From Buddleja alternifolia (lineage: Eukaryota > Streptophyta > Magnoliopsida > Lamiales > Scrophulariaceae): 64,000 nucleotides of DNA. The stretch spans positions 8,781,001 through 8,845,000 of the forward strand of contig CM033405.1 in assembly GCA_019426215.1 (NCBI GenBank). The letters run 5' to 3'. The position numbers and the translations under genes are program-made. This document shows, one piece after another, positions 31,018 through 41,927 of the stretch (positions are counted from its first letter, which is position 1; each line of letters starts with the position of its first letter). The notes beneath the pieces were generated by a model. The model was not told the origin of the DNA. It was given only the letters and a program-made list of their open reading frames with translations, and ran no database searches.

Positions 31018-31389
31018 TCATCTATCTCTCTCTTCCTATCTGTGAAACCTTGATTTTCATCTGTTATGATTTCTTGATTCTCTTTGCTTTTATCTACTTT
31101 AATTCGAATTTTTTTATAGTCAGTTTGTGAGTTGTTTTGGAAATGGGGGAGCAGATGGGGAGTAATAACCGGTGGAATTGGGAGGTGACGTTTGTTTACT
31201 AAAATGCCCCTACCATCATTAAAAACAATTATATAAACTGAAAAATGGGTTAAATCCAGACCTTTGGATCAAATGATATCAATGGCGTATGTTGGGTCTT
31301 ATATATAATGTATAGGGATGTATTTGATCCATACCCTAAATATATATATATATATAATGTGGGGCCTCACACCTGACTATAACCAATTC

Positions 31390-31680
31390 ATGGCTTTTCC
31401 TTGTACCCTTTAGTGATCAATCTATCTTTGTACTTTTCTACTTCGCCATTAGAATCTTCTTTGTCTTGCACATCCACTTGACACCAATAGTGGTTTTGCC
31501 TTTAGGTAGCGTACCCAACTCCCAAGTATTATTCTTTCTTATCGATTTGATTTCTTCATCCATAGAGCCTCTCCATTTATTATCACGAGTGGTACCTTTG
31601 AAACCTATACACCTGGAGTCCGCGAAAAGTAAAAAATGAGTCAAATCTTCTTTAGTCATTTCATATAACTCACAGAGAGT
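31390..31680 (-). pseudogene. Copia RT fragment
   Basis: The frame includes GTTRDNKWRGSMDEEIKSI, NNTWELGTLPKGKTTIGVKW and, after the listed end, VEKYKDRLITKGYKEK. These are the first motifs of the copia RT_2 domain, with Asp for Ala in the usual YKARLVAKGY. It ends at a stop after KEKP, and no LTR is attached, so it is an isolated remnant. Confidence 0.75.
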
Positions 31681-32524
31681 TTCTTGTTCTTTGAAGTCCG
31701 AAACTTGAGGGTGTGTATGGTCTTGTTTTCATTTTCAATTCTCAATTCCAAGTTGAAAAACGTTGAAAAATGAGTTTTCAAGCTTTATTGATTTTAGTTT
31801 TAAAAAGGAAAAATATGTTTGGATGAATTTTTTTTGAGTTATAACTATATAAGTTGAAAATGAAAATATGTTTTGATAAATATGTTTTTGAGAATAAGTA
31901 AAATAAAAAATTATACTTGATTTGACATAAAGTGAACTTGGTTTGTAATTAGTGATGCAGTTGGAAAATTTTCATTTTTCATTCCCCACTTATACACCAA
32001 AATCGATTTTGATCCCCCAGATTTTGGACTCCAATTTACCTCTAAACTATCTTGATTTCATCGACTTTGGTTTCTTCGTTAACTCCTCTATCTAATACTT
32101 AACAAGTGGTCGATTTTCCCACAAAAAATGACAATTTTGGCACAAAAAACACGGATTTCAGCCATTTTTTCTTTTATATCAGATTTCACTCCCAAAAAAT
32201 CTCATCTTATCCATCACTAAAGTATCCAAAATACAAAAACTGAGTTTGAATTTCTTCTTTCATGATTTGAGTTGCTGCTTCTTGAGTGATTGAGTATCTT
32301 CTTTCATCTTGAGTTAGGATTTCAGCTTGTATTTTCTCGTCTTTAATTTTGCAAGCTTCCATGTCCATATGCATTTTCTGTTCTCTAAGGTTTACAAAAT
32401 TGATTTCAGACATCGTTTTCTCTTCTGTGATAATGAAAACTTTGATTTCAACTTCCATTTTGTATTATTTCTCTACTTGTATCGCCTCCCCTCCATCTCC
32501 ACTTTTATCATTTGTATTCTTTTT
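31681..32524. other. Intergenic, one short unrecognised frame
   Basis: Mostly AT-rich. A minus-strand frame at 32207-32458 encodes a Lys/Glu/Met-rich helical peptide (REQKMHMDMEACKIKDEKIQ), perhaps a remnant of a coiled-coil segment, but I cannot name a family. Confidence 0.35.
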
Positions 32525-33012
32525 TGTTAAAAATAAACTACTCATTTTATTGAAGAAATAAACAGTACTACAAGCTATAACTGCTATCTTTGCAAGAACC
32601 GTAAGATTCAAGCCAAGAACTAAACACATTAAACAAGATCACACACAATATCAGTGTCTTGTATATATTTCACACTAAGCTATTAAATCAGAATAATAAG
32701 CCTTTAGCCACCACATACAAGTCGCCTAAACAGCGGCTACAAAGAGCTAAGGTCGACGGTGGTGAACAAATCAGAGACGAGCGAAAGACGAAAGACAGAA
32801 GCGAGATGGCTTCCACACTTGAGAGAGAAGATGATGAAAGTGTATGTGAAAGACTAGAGAGAAAATAGAAAAGTGGCTGCACAAATCAGGGTTGAAGGGC
32901 TTAAATAGGACCCTTTAACCCTAATTCACCAAAAGACACATCCGCCCATTTGAGGACGCGGATCCAGTAGCAGGCGGGTCGAATACGCGGTTCAGCCTGT
33001 AACCTTTTAACA
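32525..33012 (-). repeat. 3' LTR of the second copia element
   Basis: 488 bp, with ends TGTTAAAAGG...TTTTTAACA on the minus strand. It matches 38552-39080 closely apart from an internal 41-bp deletion. Confidence 0.9.
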
Positions 33013-33024
33013 CCCCCCCTCAAG
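33013..33024 (-). other. Polypurine tract of the second copia element
   Basis: The minus strand reads CTTGAGGGGGGG directly before the 3' LTR. Confidence 0.8.
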
Positions 33025-33140
33025 CTGAACAAGGATGATGAATATCAACTAGACCAAGTTTATTAATCAACAGGTAGTGTTGGGATTTGCCAAGAGATTT
33101 CGTGAAGACGTCAGCCACCTGAGATTTGCGAAGACGTAAA
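33025..33140 (-). pseudogene. RNase H tail of the second copia element
   Basis: The minus strand encodes LRLRKSQVADVFTKSLGKSQ and then KLGLVDIHH before a stop at the polypurine tract. VADVFTKSL is the standard end of copia RNase H. It follows almost immediately after integrase, so RT and the RNase H core were deleted between about 33140 and 33160. Confidence 0.75.
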
Positions 33141-33143
33141 CCT

Positions 33144-34646
33144 TCATTTGGAGTATTTTGTCCCCATGCTAGACACAACAATTTCACCACTAAGAGGAGG
33201 GGGACCTATAGAAACGGGTGTCTCAAATTGACTGCCAATTACTGAATCATCATGTGAATCAGTTGGAACATAAATATCACCTTCAGTACCCTCATTATTG
33301 TTGGCATAGTCATCATCATAGACGAAGAAGTCAGTACCACTGTTCATTCGATCAATCAAGGAACCCAAGGCCTTTTCAGTTTTAAAAGGATACACTGTTT
33401 CATATAATTTCACATCACGAGATAGGATGAATTCATTTTTATCCAAGTCCAAAAGTCTATAGGCCTTTTTTGTTTTAGAATATCCCATAAAAACACATTT
33501 GGAAGCTCGGGTGTCAAATTTATCTTTAGGTCCTACAATGGTTGCGTAGCATAAACAGCCAAAGGTTTTTAAAAGATTAAGATTTAGTTTAAAGTTAAAA
33601 ATCATTTCAAAGGGGCTTTTACCATTTAAGACTGATGAGGGAGTTCGATTGATCAAATAAGCAGTGGTAAGGACGCATTCAGACCAAAAAATTAACGGGC
33701 ATGCACTTTGAAACAACAATGCACGTGCAACATTAAAAAGATGCCTATGTTTTCTTTCAGCAATACCATTTTGTTGAGGGGTATGAATGCAAGAGGTTTG
33801 ATGAATAATGCCTTTCGTTTTAAAAAAAGCTTTAAGATCATTATTAGTGAATTCAGTGTCATTATCACTTCGAGAAAATTTAACATTTTTATCAAATTGA
33901 GTATCAACCATTGTCACAAAATTTTTAATAGTATCACTGCATTCAGATTTGTTTGAAAGTAAAAAAAGCCAAACACCATGAGAAAAATCATCCACAATGA
34001 TCAAGAAATATCTATAACCCGAGTGACTCACAGTTTTATAGGGACCCCACACATCTAAATGAACTAGCTCAAACAACTGTGTGGTTCTACGATCACTTAA
34101 AGGGAATGGCTCCCTGGTTTGTTTTGCACGATAACAGATTTCACATGACGACATATTGACAGAATCTTTAAAGTTCAAATTTGGTTGTAAAATGTTTAAT
34201 ACAATATCAGAGGGGTGACCTAAACGAGCATGCCATAATTTGAAGGAGCAAGCAAGAGGTAAGGGAGTTGCAAAACCTGAATTATTTTGGAAAAAATACA
34301 GACCACCTTTTTGATCACCAATCCCCAGGGACCTTCCACTTTGGGGGTCCTGAAGTATGCAAGAATCCTTAGAAAATTTAACACAGCAAGAGTTATCACG
34401 AGTAAGCTTAGAGACAGAGAATAAGTTGAACTTGAAATCAGGTATGACCAGAACATCATACAACACAATATCATGAATTAAGTTCAGGTTTCCAACATGT
34501 TTCACACGCACTTGGGATCCATTAGGAAGCTTAATGAACATATTTTTTTGTTCAACAGATACGACATCAAAAAGTTTTTCAAGGTTTGAAACCATATGGT
34601 CGGTAGCTCCCGAATCAATTATCCAGCCTTCACATTTTTTATTCAA
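33144..34646 (-). CDS. pol: Copia protease and integrase
   Basis: A 500-codon frame. Protease site GWIIDSGATDHMV at the N-terminus, GAG-pre-integrase with LWHARLGHPSD and CEICYRAKQ, and the integrase core with HLDVWGP, FSRSDNDTEF and NGIAERKHR carrying the three catalytic acids. The second motif usually reads RSDNGTEF; here Asp replaces Gly. The C-terminal part has FGCLCYAT, KCVFMGYS and EFILSRDV, then an acidic linker toward RT. RT itself is deleted. The frame is otherwise intact and continues from gag in an adjacent frame at 34643. Confidence 0.88.
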   Translation of the reverse strand: MNKKCEGWIIDSGATDHMVSNLEKLFDVVSVEQKNMFIKLPNGSQVRVKHVGNLNLIHDIVLYDVLVIPDFKFNLFSVSKLTRDNSCCVKFSKDSCILQDPQSGRSLGIGDQKGGLYFFQNNSGFATPLPLACSFKLWHARLGHPSDIVLNILQPNLNFKDSVNMSSCEICYRAKQTREPFPLSDRRTTQLFELVHLDVWGPYKTVSHSGYRYFLIIVDDFSHGVWLFLLSNKSECSDTIKNFVTMVDTQFDKNVKFSRSDNDTEFTNNDLKAFFKTKGIIHQTSCIHTPQQNGIAERKHRHLFNVARALLFQSACPLIFWSECVLTTAYLINRTPSSVLNGKSPFEMIFNFKLNLNLLKTFGCLCYATIVGPKDKFDTRASKCVFMGYSKTKKAYRLLDLDKNEFILSRDVKLYETVYPFKTEKALGSLIDRMNSGTDFFVYDDDYANNNEGTEGDIYVPTDSHDDSVIGSQFETPVSIGPPPLSGEIVVSSMGTKYSK

Positions 34647-35637
34647 GGAGAAGGAATTGGAGCAGAAATAGAACCATCAGAGTAAGAGTTATCATTGAGG
34701 GCAGAGTTTGCATTCTTGCCACCATTTTGATTAGCATTTGACCTCTTGGATCCTTTATAATCTTTAGGAAAGCCAACAATTTCATAGCATCTATCAACAA
34801 TATGACCCTTTCCTCCACAATGAGAACACACATAGACAAGTCTCTTGGTAAAAGGTTTTCCAGAGTTGTTGTTTGGTTTGCTACTGAAGCTGCTACTAGG
34901 ATTTTTCACAAAAAACACAGAGTTGTTTTTATCACTAGAAGACTTAATGGACGAATGCCTGTGGGTTTCTTCTTGCGAGATTATATTAAACGCTTTGTAA
35001 CATTGGGAAAGGGATCTTTCATTAATATTTGACTACGAATAGCACGATATGATTCATGAAGGCCCATTAGAAATTGCATTAGCTTATTACTTTGATCATG
35101 CTGAGTAAATTTTTTAGAAGCAATACAAGAACAGGTAGGTAAAGCAATTAGAGCAGCATATTCATCCCATAGTAATTTTAGTCTAGCATAATAAGCAGAC
35201 ACAGAGTCAGGTCCTTGATTAATTTGGGAAATGTCTTGGTGGAGGTTGAAAATACGAGAACTATCAACTTTATTGTATGTAAGCTTTAGATCAGACCTAA
35301 ACATCAGACGCTTTGGTAGCAAAAACAAGACTAGCATACAAATCTTTAGACACAGAATTTAAAATCCAAGATAGCACTACCACATTACAACGATCCCAGT
35401 AGTTTTGATGAATAGGATCCGTGGGATAGGGAATTGTACCCAATATAAAGCCCAATTTATTTTTACCTATAAGAGCAATGGTCATAGCACGAGACCATAT
35501 AACATAGTTGTTACAGCCAGACAATTCATAGGAAATCAAATTTGTGCATGTTGAATCAGAAGCATGCAGATATAAAGGATCATTAAAATCAAGAGTGGTG
35601 GGTGCAGTGTTGGTAAGAGCAAATGATTGTTTAGCCA
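34643..35637 (-). pseudogene. gag: Copia Gag, frameshifted
   Basis: The start MAKQSFALTNT lies at 35637. The conserved N-terminal block has LYLHASDST and NNYVIWSRAMTIALIGKNKL; the middle (34981-35337) has DSVSAYYARLKLLWDEYAAL and LMQFLMGLHESYRAIRSQI; the zinc knuckle CSHCGGKGHIVDRC is at about 34810-34850. These lie in three frames, so at least two indels break Gag. It would coat the element RNA. Confidence 0.8.
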
Positions 35638-35990
35638 TAGAAACAAGAACTAGAAAGTAGATAAGCACACCAACACGCACCAAAAAAAAACTAACAGATA
35701 TGCAGCTGCTCAACAAAAAGAGCAAAAAAATGACAAAAAGTACACACGAGCCAAATACCACAGTGTTTTAAGATAAACACAGAAACTTTCAAGGGCGAGG
35801 AGGAGAGATTAAACCCACGACTACCGATCTCGAGATCCACTTACTGTGGAAGGAACCTCGGTATGTCAGATCCTGAAAGATTCAACAAGATCTCGGTGAG
35901 AATACATATCTGAGCACAAACAGAGATAAACCGATAAAAACGGAACAACAAAACAAGGCAAGGTGTTTCACAAAACTATAAGATCAATGA
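35638..35990 (-). other. Leader of the second copia element
   Basis: Non-coding sequence upstream of gag. It continues at 38103-38539 on the other side of the solo LTR, giving a leader of about 790 bp without the insertion. Confidence 0.5.
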
Positions 35991-38102
35991 TGTAAGGATC
36001 GGTATGCCCCCACAAGCGATGACGGCGCAACGGAAGAAATAAAGTATATAAAACACATATATATCGGCATCCCAAGCTAGGGGGTCAAAGTAATGCACAA
36101 AAAAAATTAATACGAGTAAAGGGGTTTTAAACCGATTACAAGATTTGGGGTTTTATTAAAGTGAGGGTGTAAAACCAAAACACAAGGAAAACCACACCAA
36201 AAACTTTGGCTCTCATTTTCAAATCCTCACCTCAACATGGAGGGGTTCGAATCAAACCACCATAAGCTCCTAAAGCAAGAAGCCTCTACAAGGACACACC
36301 TCAATTAAGTTCATACCTTAAGCAAAAGATTGGCTAGATATATGCTCTAAGGAAATGGAGTCTATTTAGTGAAAAGTGGAAGACAAGAAGAGTTACTAGA
36401 AGAAATATCTATGGAAGATAATCTTCTATAACTAATCTTCAAGAAGAAGTTCTATGGAAGAAAGTCTTCAAGAATCACAAGTGAAGCTAGAAAAAACTAG
36501 AGATGAAGAACTAAGCTCTAAGCTTTTTTTTTCTTTTTAAGTTTTCATCAAGTTTTAAATGAGAGCAAGAACACCTCCTTTTATAGCCACCAATTTTCGG
36601 CCATATGGTGTTAGGTGGAGTAGAAGACTTGTTTTTCTTCACCTACCACCTCATTCTCACCTACCATTCCATTCTCAAATACCACCACATGTGTAAGAGA
36701 ATATTTTTCATTTTCTTCTTCATTTAAAAAACATTACAAGTCAAACTTTGACTAGCTTTGAATTTCACTCTTGTGACTTCATTTAATTAAGTCCAACTTA
36801 ATTAAAATGACTCCCAAGTCTTCCAAGACTTGTTAATTAAATAATCTTCATGATTAATTAATAGTAAAATTAGTAGCTTAAATATATTCCCGGATAATAA
36901 TAATTTCCGTTAATGATTAATCTCCAAGATTAATTAAAGAAAAATTATTTTCCCAAGCCTACTAATTAAAATGTCTTCCACTTAATTAATTAATCTCATT
37001 AATCAATTTCACTTTAATCCTAAACCGGATTAATATTCACATAGCAATTGAACTTTCTTGAGTACGTGTGTAACCCCATTGTAGGTTCGTTCATGTACTA
37101 GTAGTAGGAACACAACCCCGTTGTGCCTTTGCAATTTTCATTGCTAGATTTAATTACTCCAAATATTTTAATCCGACCAAGAATTAATTACCGATTAATT
37201 CATGGTTCCTACAAATCAAGGTTAGTACTAGCCACGCTCCAAGAAGACCGAGCCATGAACGATTATTAGGTGACCTTTCCGCATTACGATTTTCGCATAA
37301 GTAAAATCCTTCCATCAAATATCACGATCGAATCTAGGATTTGGATGTCAGTCGAAATCCCAGTAACTCGATTCTATGTATATCGATCTAAGTGACATTG
37401 ACCAATTTATCAATCGAGCGAGAAAACACTGCGCCTCCTTATTGACACTACTCCGGCCGAAGGTTCCCATGGTCAATACACTGTGAAGTACATAGGATAT
37501 GCGCCGATGCTAATGATCAGTGACGGATTCTCTCTTGGCACTCACGCGCTTCCGTACATAACCAGATTGGACCCAATATGCCCCACTTTATGACTCACCT
37601 GGAATCGTGTGACAAATCTAAGTACAGTGGGCGATGCACGAGACGACCAATGGTGCCTTAAGTCATGAGGACCAATCTTATGCTTACGTAACCGAGGAGA
37701 TTCCAAATTCAACATTGACTCCAATATGGAATCTCGGCGGGGTTGTTCAGTTTACTCAATCCAACGAGAACCCACATACATGCACTGATGTACACCGTAT
37801 CAGTATCCATGTAATAGGATACACTCTCCAAGAGTGTGCATTGTACGTGCAAGTCTTTACGAGTCATTGATATCCCTATCTCAATGATTCTATGACTTGG
37901 AACATTTTTAAGACCACAACCTTAGAGACATATTCCATGATTGGCATCCCCGATACCAAACACATCTCATAGCTTAAGAGTGATCTAGGGGACTTTATCT
38001 AATTGCATATAATGATAAGATAAAGAAGAATATGCCTTTTATTAAATAACTTGACATGATACAATATAAGAATGTTTAAAGAGTCGACTACTACGCCCAA
38101 CA
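35991..38102 (-). mobile_element. Solo LTR in the copia leader
   Basis: A 2112-bp block reading TGTTGGGCGTAG...GATCCTTACA on the minus strand. The flanks are AATGA (35986-35990) and AATGG (38103-38107), a 5-bp duplication with one mismatch. A minus-strand TATAAAAGG lies near 36577. Blocks such as CCAAGTCATAGAAT and GATGCACACTC or its variants are shared with the solo LTR at 56874-59044, so both belong to related copia families. Confidence 0.65.
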
Positions 38103-38539
38103 AATGGCACGTCGGGCACCTAACTCTTTCAAATGATATATAGTAAAGCGGCCTGATAATGAAGCACCGACGCTGCACTATCAAAAAACAAAGTAACCTC
38201 CAACTAGGAGTGTTTGAGAGACAACGAACACCAGAAAACAGGAAATATATGGTTAGACCAGAGTCTATCAACTAAGCGTATAGATCTGTAATAAAAACTA
38301 CGACCTATACACACAAATAACTAAGAAGAAGCCAATAAAATAGGACCGACTTTAATACTCTGTGTTTTTGAATAAAAAACGCAGAAAAAACTCGTAAAAT
38401 CGATATGATCGGACAGAACACAGCCAACACACACGGCCGAGAAAAGAATCCACAAATCTGAACGATCGAAAAACCACAGCGAACCAGAACACAACAAAAC
38501 CGAACACGAACGGTAATGAGATGGAAATCAGAGCCTAGA

Positions 38540-38551
38540 GCTCTGATACCA
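38540..38551 (-). other. Primer-binding site, initiator tRNA-Met type
   Basis: TGGTATCAGAGC follows the 5' LTR end directly on the minus strand. Confidence 0.9.
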
Positions 38552-39080
38552 TGTTAAAAATAAACTACTCGTTTTATTGAAGAAATAAACAGTACTACAA
38601 GCTATAACTGCTATCTTTGCAAGAACTGTAAGATTCAAGCCAAGAACTAAACACATTAAACAAGATCACACACAATATCAGTGTCTTGTATATACTTCAC
38701 ACTAAGCTATTAAATCAGAATAATAAGCCTTTAGCCACCACATACAAGTCGCCTAAACAGCGGCTACAAAGAGCTAAGGTCAACAGTGGTGAACAAATCA
38801 GAGATGAGCGAAAGGCGAAAGATAGAAGCGAGATGGCTTCCACACTTGAGAGAGAAGATGATGAAAGTGTATGTGAAAGACTAGAGAGAAAATAGAAAAG
38901 TGGCTGCACAAATCAGGGTTGAAGGGCTTAAATAGGACCCTTTAACCCTAATTCACCAAAAGACACATCTGCCGATTTGAGGACGCGGATCCAGTAGCAG
39001 GCGGGTCGAATATGCGGTTCAGCTTGACTACGGACTGGGCTTTGACCACGAACAGGGCCTGGGCCTGTAACCTTTTAACA
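38552..39080 (-). repeat. 5' LTR of the second copia element
   Basis: 529 bp, the longer of the two LTRs, with the primer site inside and a T run outside. Confidence 0.9.
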
Positions 39081-40147
39081 TTTTTTCATACTACTCATAT
39101 CCTAGAAAATTTTAATTAATACGTAATGTGTTTTCATTTTGGAAGTGTAAACAAAATGTTTGTCTCTCTCTTTAACATCTGGATGGAGCTTGCTTTAATT
39201 ATTCTCTCTAGATGTACGAGTGTAGCCCAAATCACTAGCTAGATGATAAGTGCTTTTTATGACCAATAATCTCATCTTATTCTAGTGCTTTAATTTGATT
39301 AGTGAATATAAATATTTGTATAAAGTCTTGATTTTATCTTGTAGGCTCATCTAAAGAAATTTTTGAAAAATGAAAAAAATAGCACGAAATTAAAAAAAAA
39401 AACGAATTCTTAAGCGCAACGTTAGCATTTCTCGCGTAATTCTCTCCAAGGGAATTCAATTAACTAAAATTTTATCGCAATATAAATCTAAGATATGTAG
39501 ATTCATCCTAAATGGCAAAGACTAATATCAAAAGTGTCGGAAAGAAGGTGAAAAAGACAATGGAAATGAGTAGCACAAAATATCAAAACAAAGTCTCATA
39601 TTGTGATGACATTTATGCATCTTTTACTGATGAATTTGTTCTTGGACCCTTCTGAAGAGTTTTAGATCTATGTCTTATCTTTCTATAGAAACTGATATTG
39701 GCTTAATCCAATATCTATAGGAGAGATCTGACGAAAAGACCAAGCGCTACCAACTTGGCGCCACAGCCGGGCATTTTGCTCGCTCCAGGAGAACCTAGAG
39801 AGTCGCTCTTTAAAGGTTTAGTGTGGAAATTTGCTTTTTGTGTTTGGAGGGTAAATTGGTAATTTGTTCCTCAAGGAGTTGGAATTAATTAATTAGTGAT
39901 ATTAATTGAATTAGTTGTATAATTTGACTAAACATAAAAAATTAAATTCATAGTTGACTTGGTGATCAACAAGGAAATAATTGATTAATAAAATATTAAT
40001 TTAATGTATATTGTAATTGGATTAAAATATGTACAATTAAATTAATTGGACTAAGTTATCTAATTCAACTTTGCCCATTGTTCAAATAATATAAATGATT
40101 ATAATAAACACCGCATATATGAGCTTAAAGCACAAATACAAACTTAA
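39081..40147. other. Intergenic, no gene seen
   Basis: AT-rich, with no long frame or recognisable repeat. A short stretch near 39740-39810 is GC-richer but encodes nothing I recognise. Confidence 0.5.
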
Positions 40148-40156
40148 ATAATACTA

Positions 40157-40511
40157 TAGTTTTTTAACAAATTACCCCCCTTTGTTAGGTCAAACACGCG
40201 AAAAAAAAACCTCTGTTAAATAAACATGCAAAAAAACCCCTCTGTTTATGCAAAACCATGCTTCTTCGGTTGGAAAATTGATCAAAATATAACCCTTAAA
40301 ACATCCCTACACCTTTGCCCTGTTCATAGGGTTGAAATTCACCACGAAGCAAAAGTATATGGATGTTTAAAGGACTACATTTTAATCAATTTTGTAACGG
40401 AAAAAGGGTTTTCCGTATGGTTTATATAAACAGGGGGGGTTGCATATTGATTTAATAGAGGTTTTTTTTAGCGTTTTTGACCTAACACAGGGAGTAATTT
40501 GTCAAAAACCC
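40157..40511. mobile_element. MITE with 8-9 bp target duplication (MULE-like)
   Basis: A 355-bp element with inverted ends of about 85 bp: TTTTTTAACAAATTAC...TTAGGTCAAA... on the left and the complement of ...TTTGACCTAACACAGG...GTAATTTGTCAAAAA on the right. ATAATACT(A/C) flanks it at 40148-40156 and 40512-40520. A nearby paralog (about 40634-40680) reads ACTTAAATAATACTACATACG without an insertion. Long inverted ends and an 8-9 bp duplication point to the Mutator superfamily. Confidence 0.75.
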
Positions 40512-41379
40512 ATAATACTCTCTACGCCAAGTGTGAATACAACAAACCCATTAACAACATATCATATATTTGAGTTTAAAGTACTACAAAACACACGCTT
40601 CCATAATACTACACACTTAATGTACAACATACACACTTAAATAATACTACATACGTCAAGTGTGCATACAACTAACCCATTCACATTATACTGCATTGAT
40701 GCGGTTCGAAATTTACACCAAGAAAAATGTATAAATCGAAATGCGATTACTCTAAATTCCTATGAAATAATATGCTAAAAAACGTAATAAGGACTTTAAT
40801 TTACAAGATGAGTAGAAATAATGAATTTCTATTGACTTTCTTGAGAGAGAATACAAGTAATGTAGTAAAATTGGAATGTGTATGTAAAGAATAAAAAAAA
40901 TGGAACAAATCCTCTTAAATATAGCATAATGGCCAATTTTTCCCTCCATTTGGTGTGGTGGTGGGGGTGGTGGTGGGGTGGGGGGGGGGGATAGGATATG
41001 GAGATCATATCCCCCACTTTAGGGGATAATGGCTGGATTTTGACTTGGTCCAACCTTATCCTCTCGTCGATTGTTCTTCTTTAGCCATCTTTCTATTTTC
41101 TAGCTATCCACATTCCAGCTATCCATTTAGTTTTTCTATTAGCTTGACGTAGAAGCTTCCACATAGCTTATGCTTTGAATTCCTTTTTACATGCTTCGAC
41201 CTTGATCTTTCCTTAGATGTCTAATTGCTTCGTTGGCCCAAATAATTGGTGTTCCTCGGGGCCCAATTCAAATATAAGCCCAAATAGCAAGATTGATATT
41301 CATGGACGTATCATAAGTTATCCTATTCTTGAGATTTTGAAGGTAATTCAAAGTCTCGAGTGTATAAATCTATGTGTGA
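40512..41379. other. Intergenic with G-rich run
   Basis: Holds a GGTGGT/G11 low-complexity stretch at about 40952-40992. GGCCCAA-rich text at 41235-41305 recalls LTR sequence of the gypsy elements, but no boundary could be fixed. The 3' LTR of the Tat element to the right should lie here. Confidence 0.4.
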
Positions 41380-41927
41380 ATTGTTAAAGAATTATTTTTT
41401 CTCGAGCGCTGGCAGACGGGTAGGGCTGAAAGCGCGTTCAACCCACAAGGGGGCGGCGGGTTGGACCCCACTTTTCTCCTCTTTTTTCTCTTCTTTTGGT
41501 TTTGTAATGCTTCCTTTTAATTGTAGCATGAGGGCTCTTACTTTATCTCTCATATCTTCCTTTCCAAGCAAATCTCTTTCTTTCCTTCTTTTCAAATTAT
41601 CTTTCAATCTAAGAGATTCCGAATCTTTTATCTTTAAAAGATTTGTAAAATTTCCAATAAATCTTCATTTGCTTTCCAAGCTTCCAACTCTTTCTCACAT
41701 CTCCCAAAATTTCAAAAATTGCATGCTCCTTTGTTTCCAAATTTTTGAAAATTTCACAGCAATTCTTCCTCGAGTCAATCTTCTTGATTACTTCTCATCT
41801 CTTCCGGCTAGCCTTTTTACATCAGGAATCTTCGTCTTTATTTATTTTTACAAATATCAATATAGACTATCAACAAAAAAATCTTCATCTTCTTCTCTTT
41901 TCTCCATTCATAATAGCATAGAATAAA

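Larger units (their letters stand above)
29660..31336. mobile_element. Non-autonomous foldback element (MULE-like)
   Basis: The ends are long imperfect inverted repeats of about 80-85 bp: GGGTCAAGATCTAATACAT... on the left and the complement of ...ATGTATTTGATCCATACCC on the right, both continuing through TATAAGACCCAA and CCATTGA. It lies inside TA repeats, so the duplication (perhaps TATATATAT) is ambiguous. Long inverted ends without transposase suggest a Mutator-like MITE or carrier. The interior holds a GC-richer block at 29820-30110, a 114-bp tandem array and GA/CATA microsatellites. Confidence 0.7.
32525..39080 (-). mobile_element. Ty1/copia element with pol deletion
   Basis: LTRs at 32525-33012 and 38552-39080 bound gag, protease and integrase on the minus strand. 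TTTTT lies on both outer sides; as a homopolymer it is weak support for a target duplication. The primer site TGGTATCAGAGC and a polypurine tract are present. RT and nearly all RNase H are missing, and a 2.1-kb solo LTR sits in the leader. The left LTR lacks about 41 bp that the right LTR has (around 39025-39065). Confidence 0.88.

Noticed and set aside
32659..32868. Repeated 69-codon frame in both copia LTRs (also 38686-38895)
   Set aside because: It is present only because the LTRs are repeats; no start context or domain supports translation.
40952..40992. G-rich run as a G-quadruplex regulatory site
   Set aside because: It is possible by composition, but lies in low-complexity intergenic DNA next to no gene.
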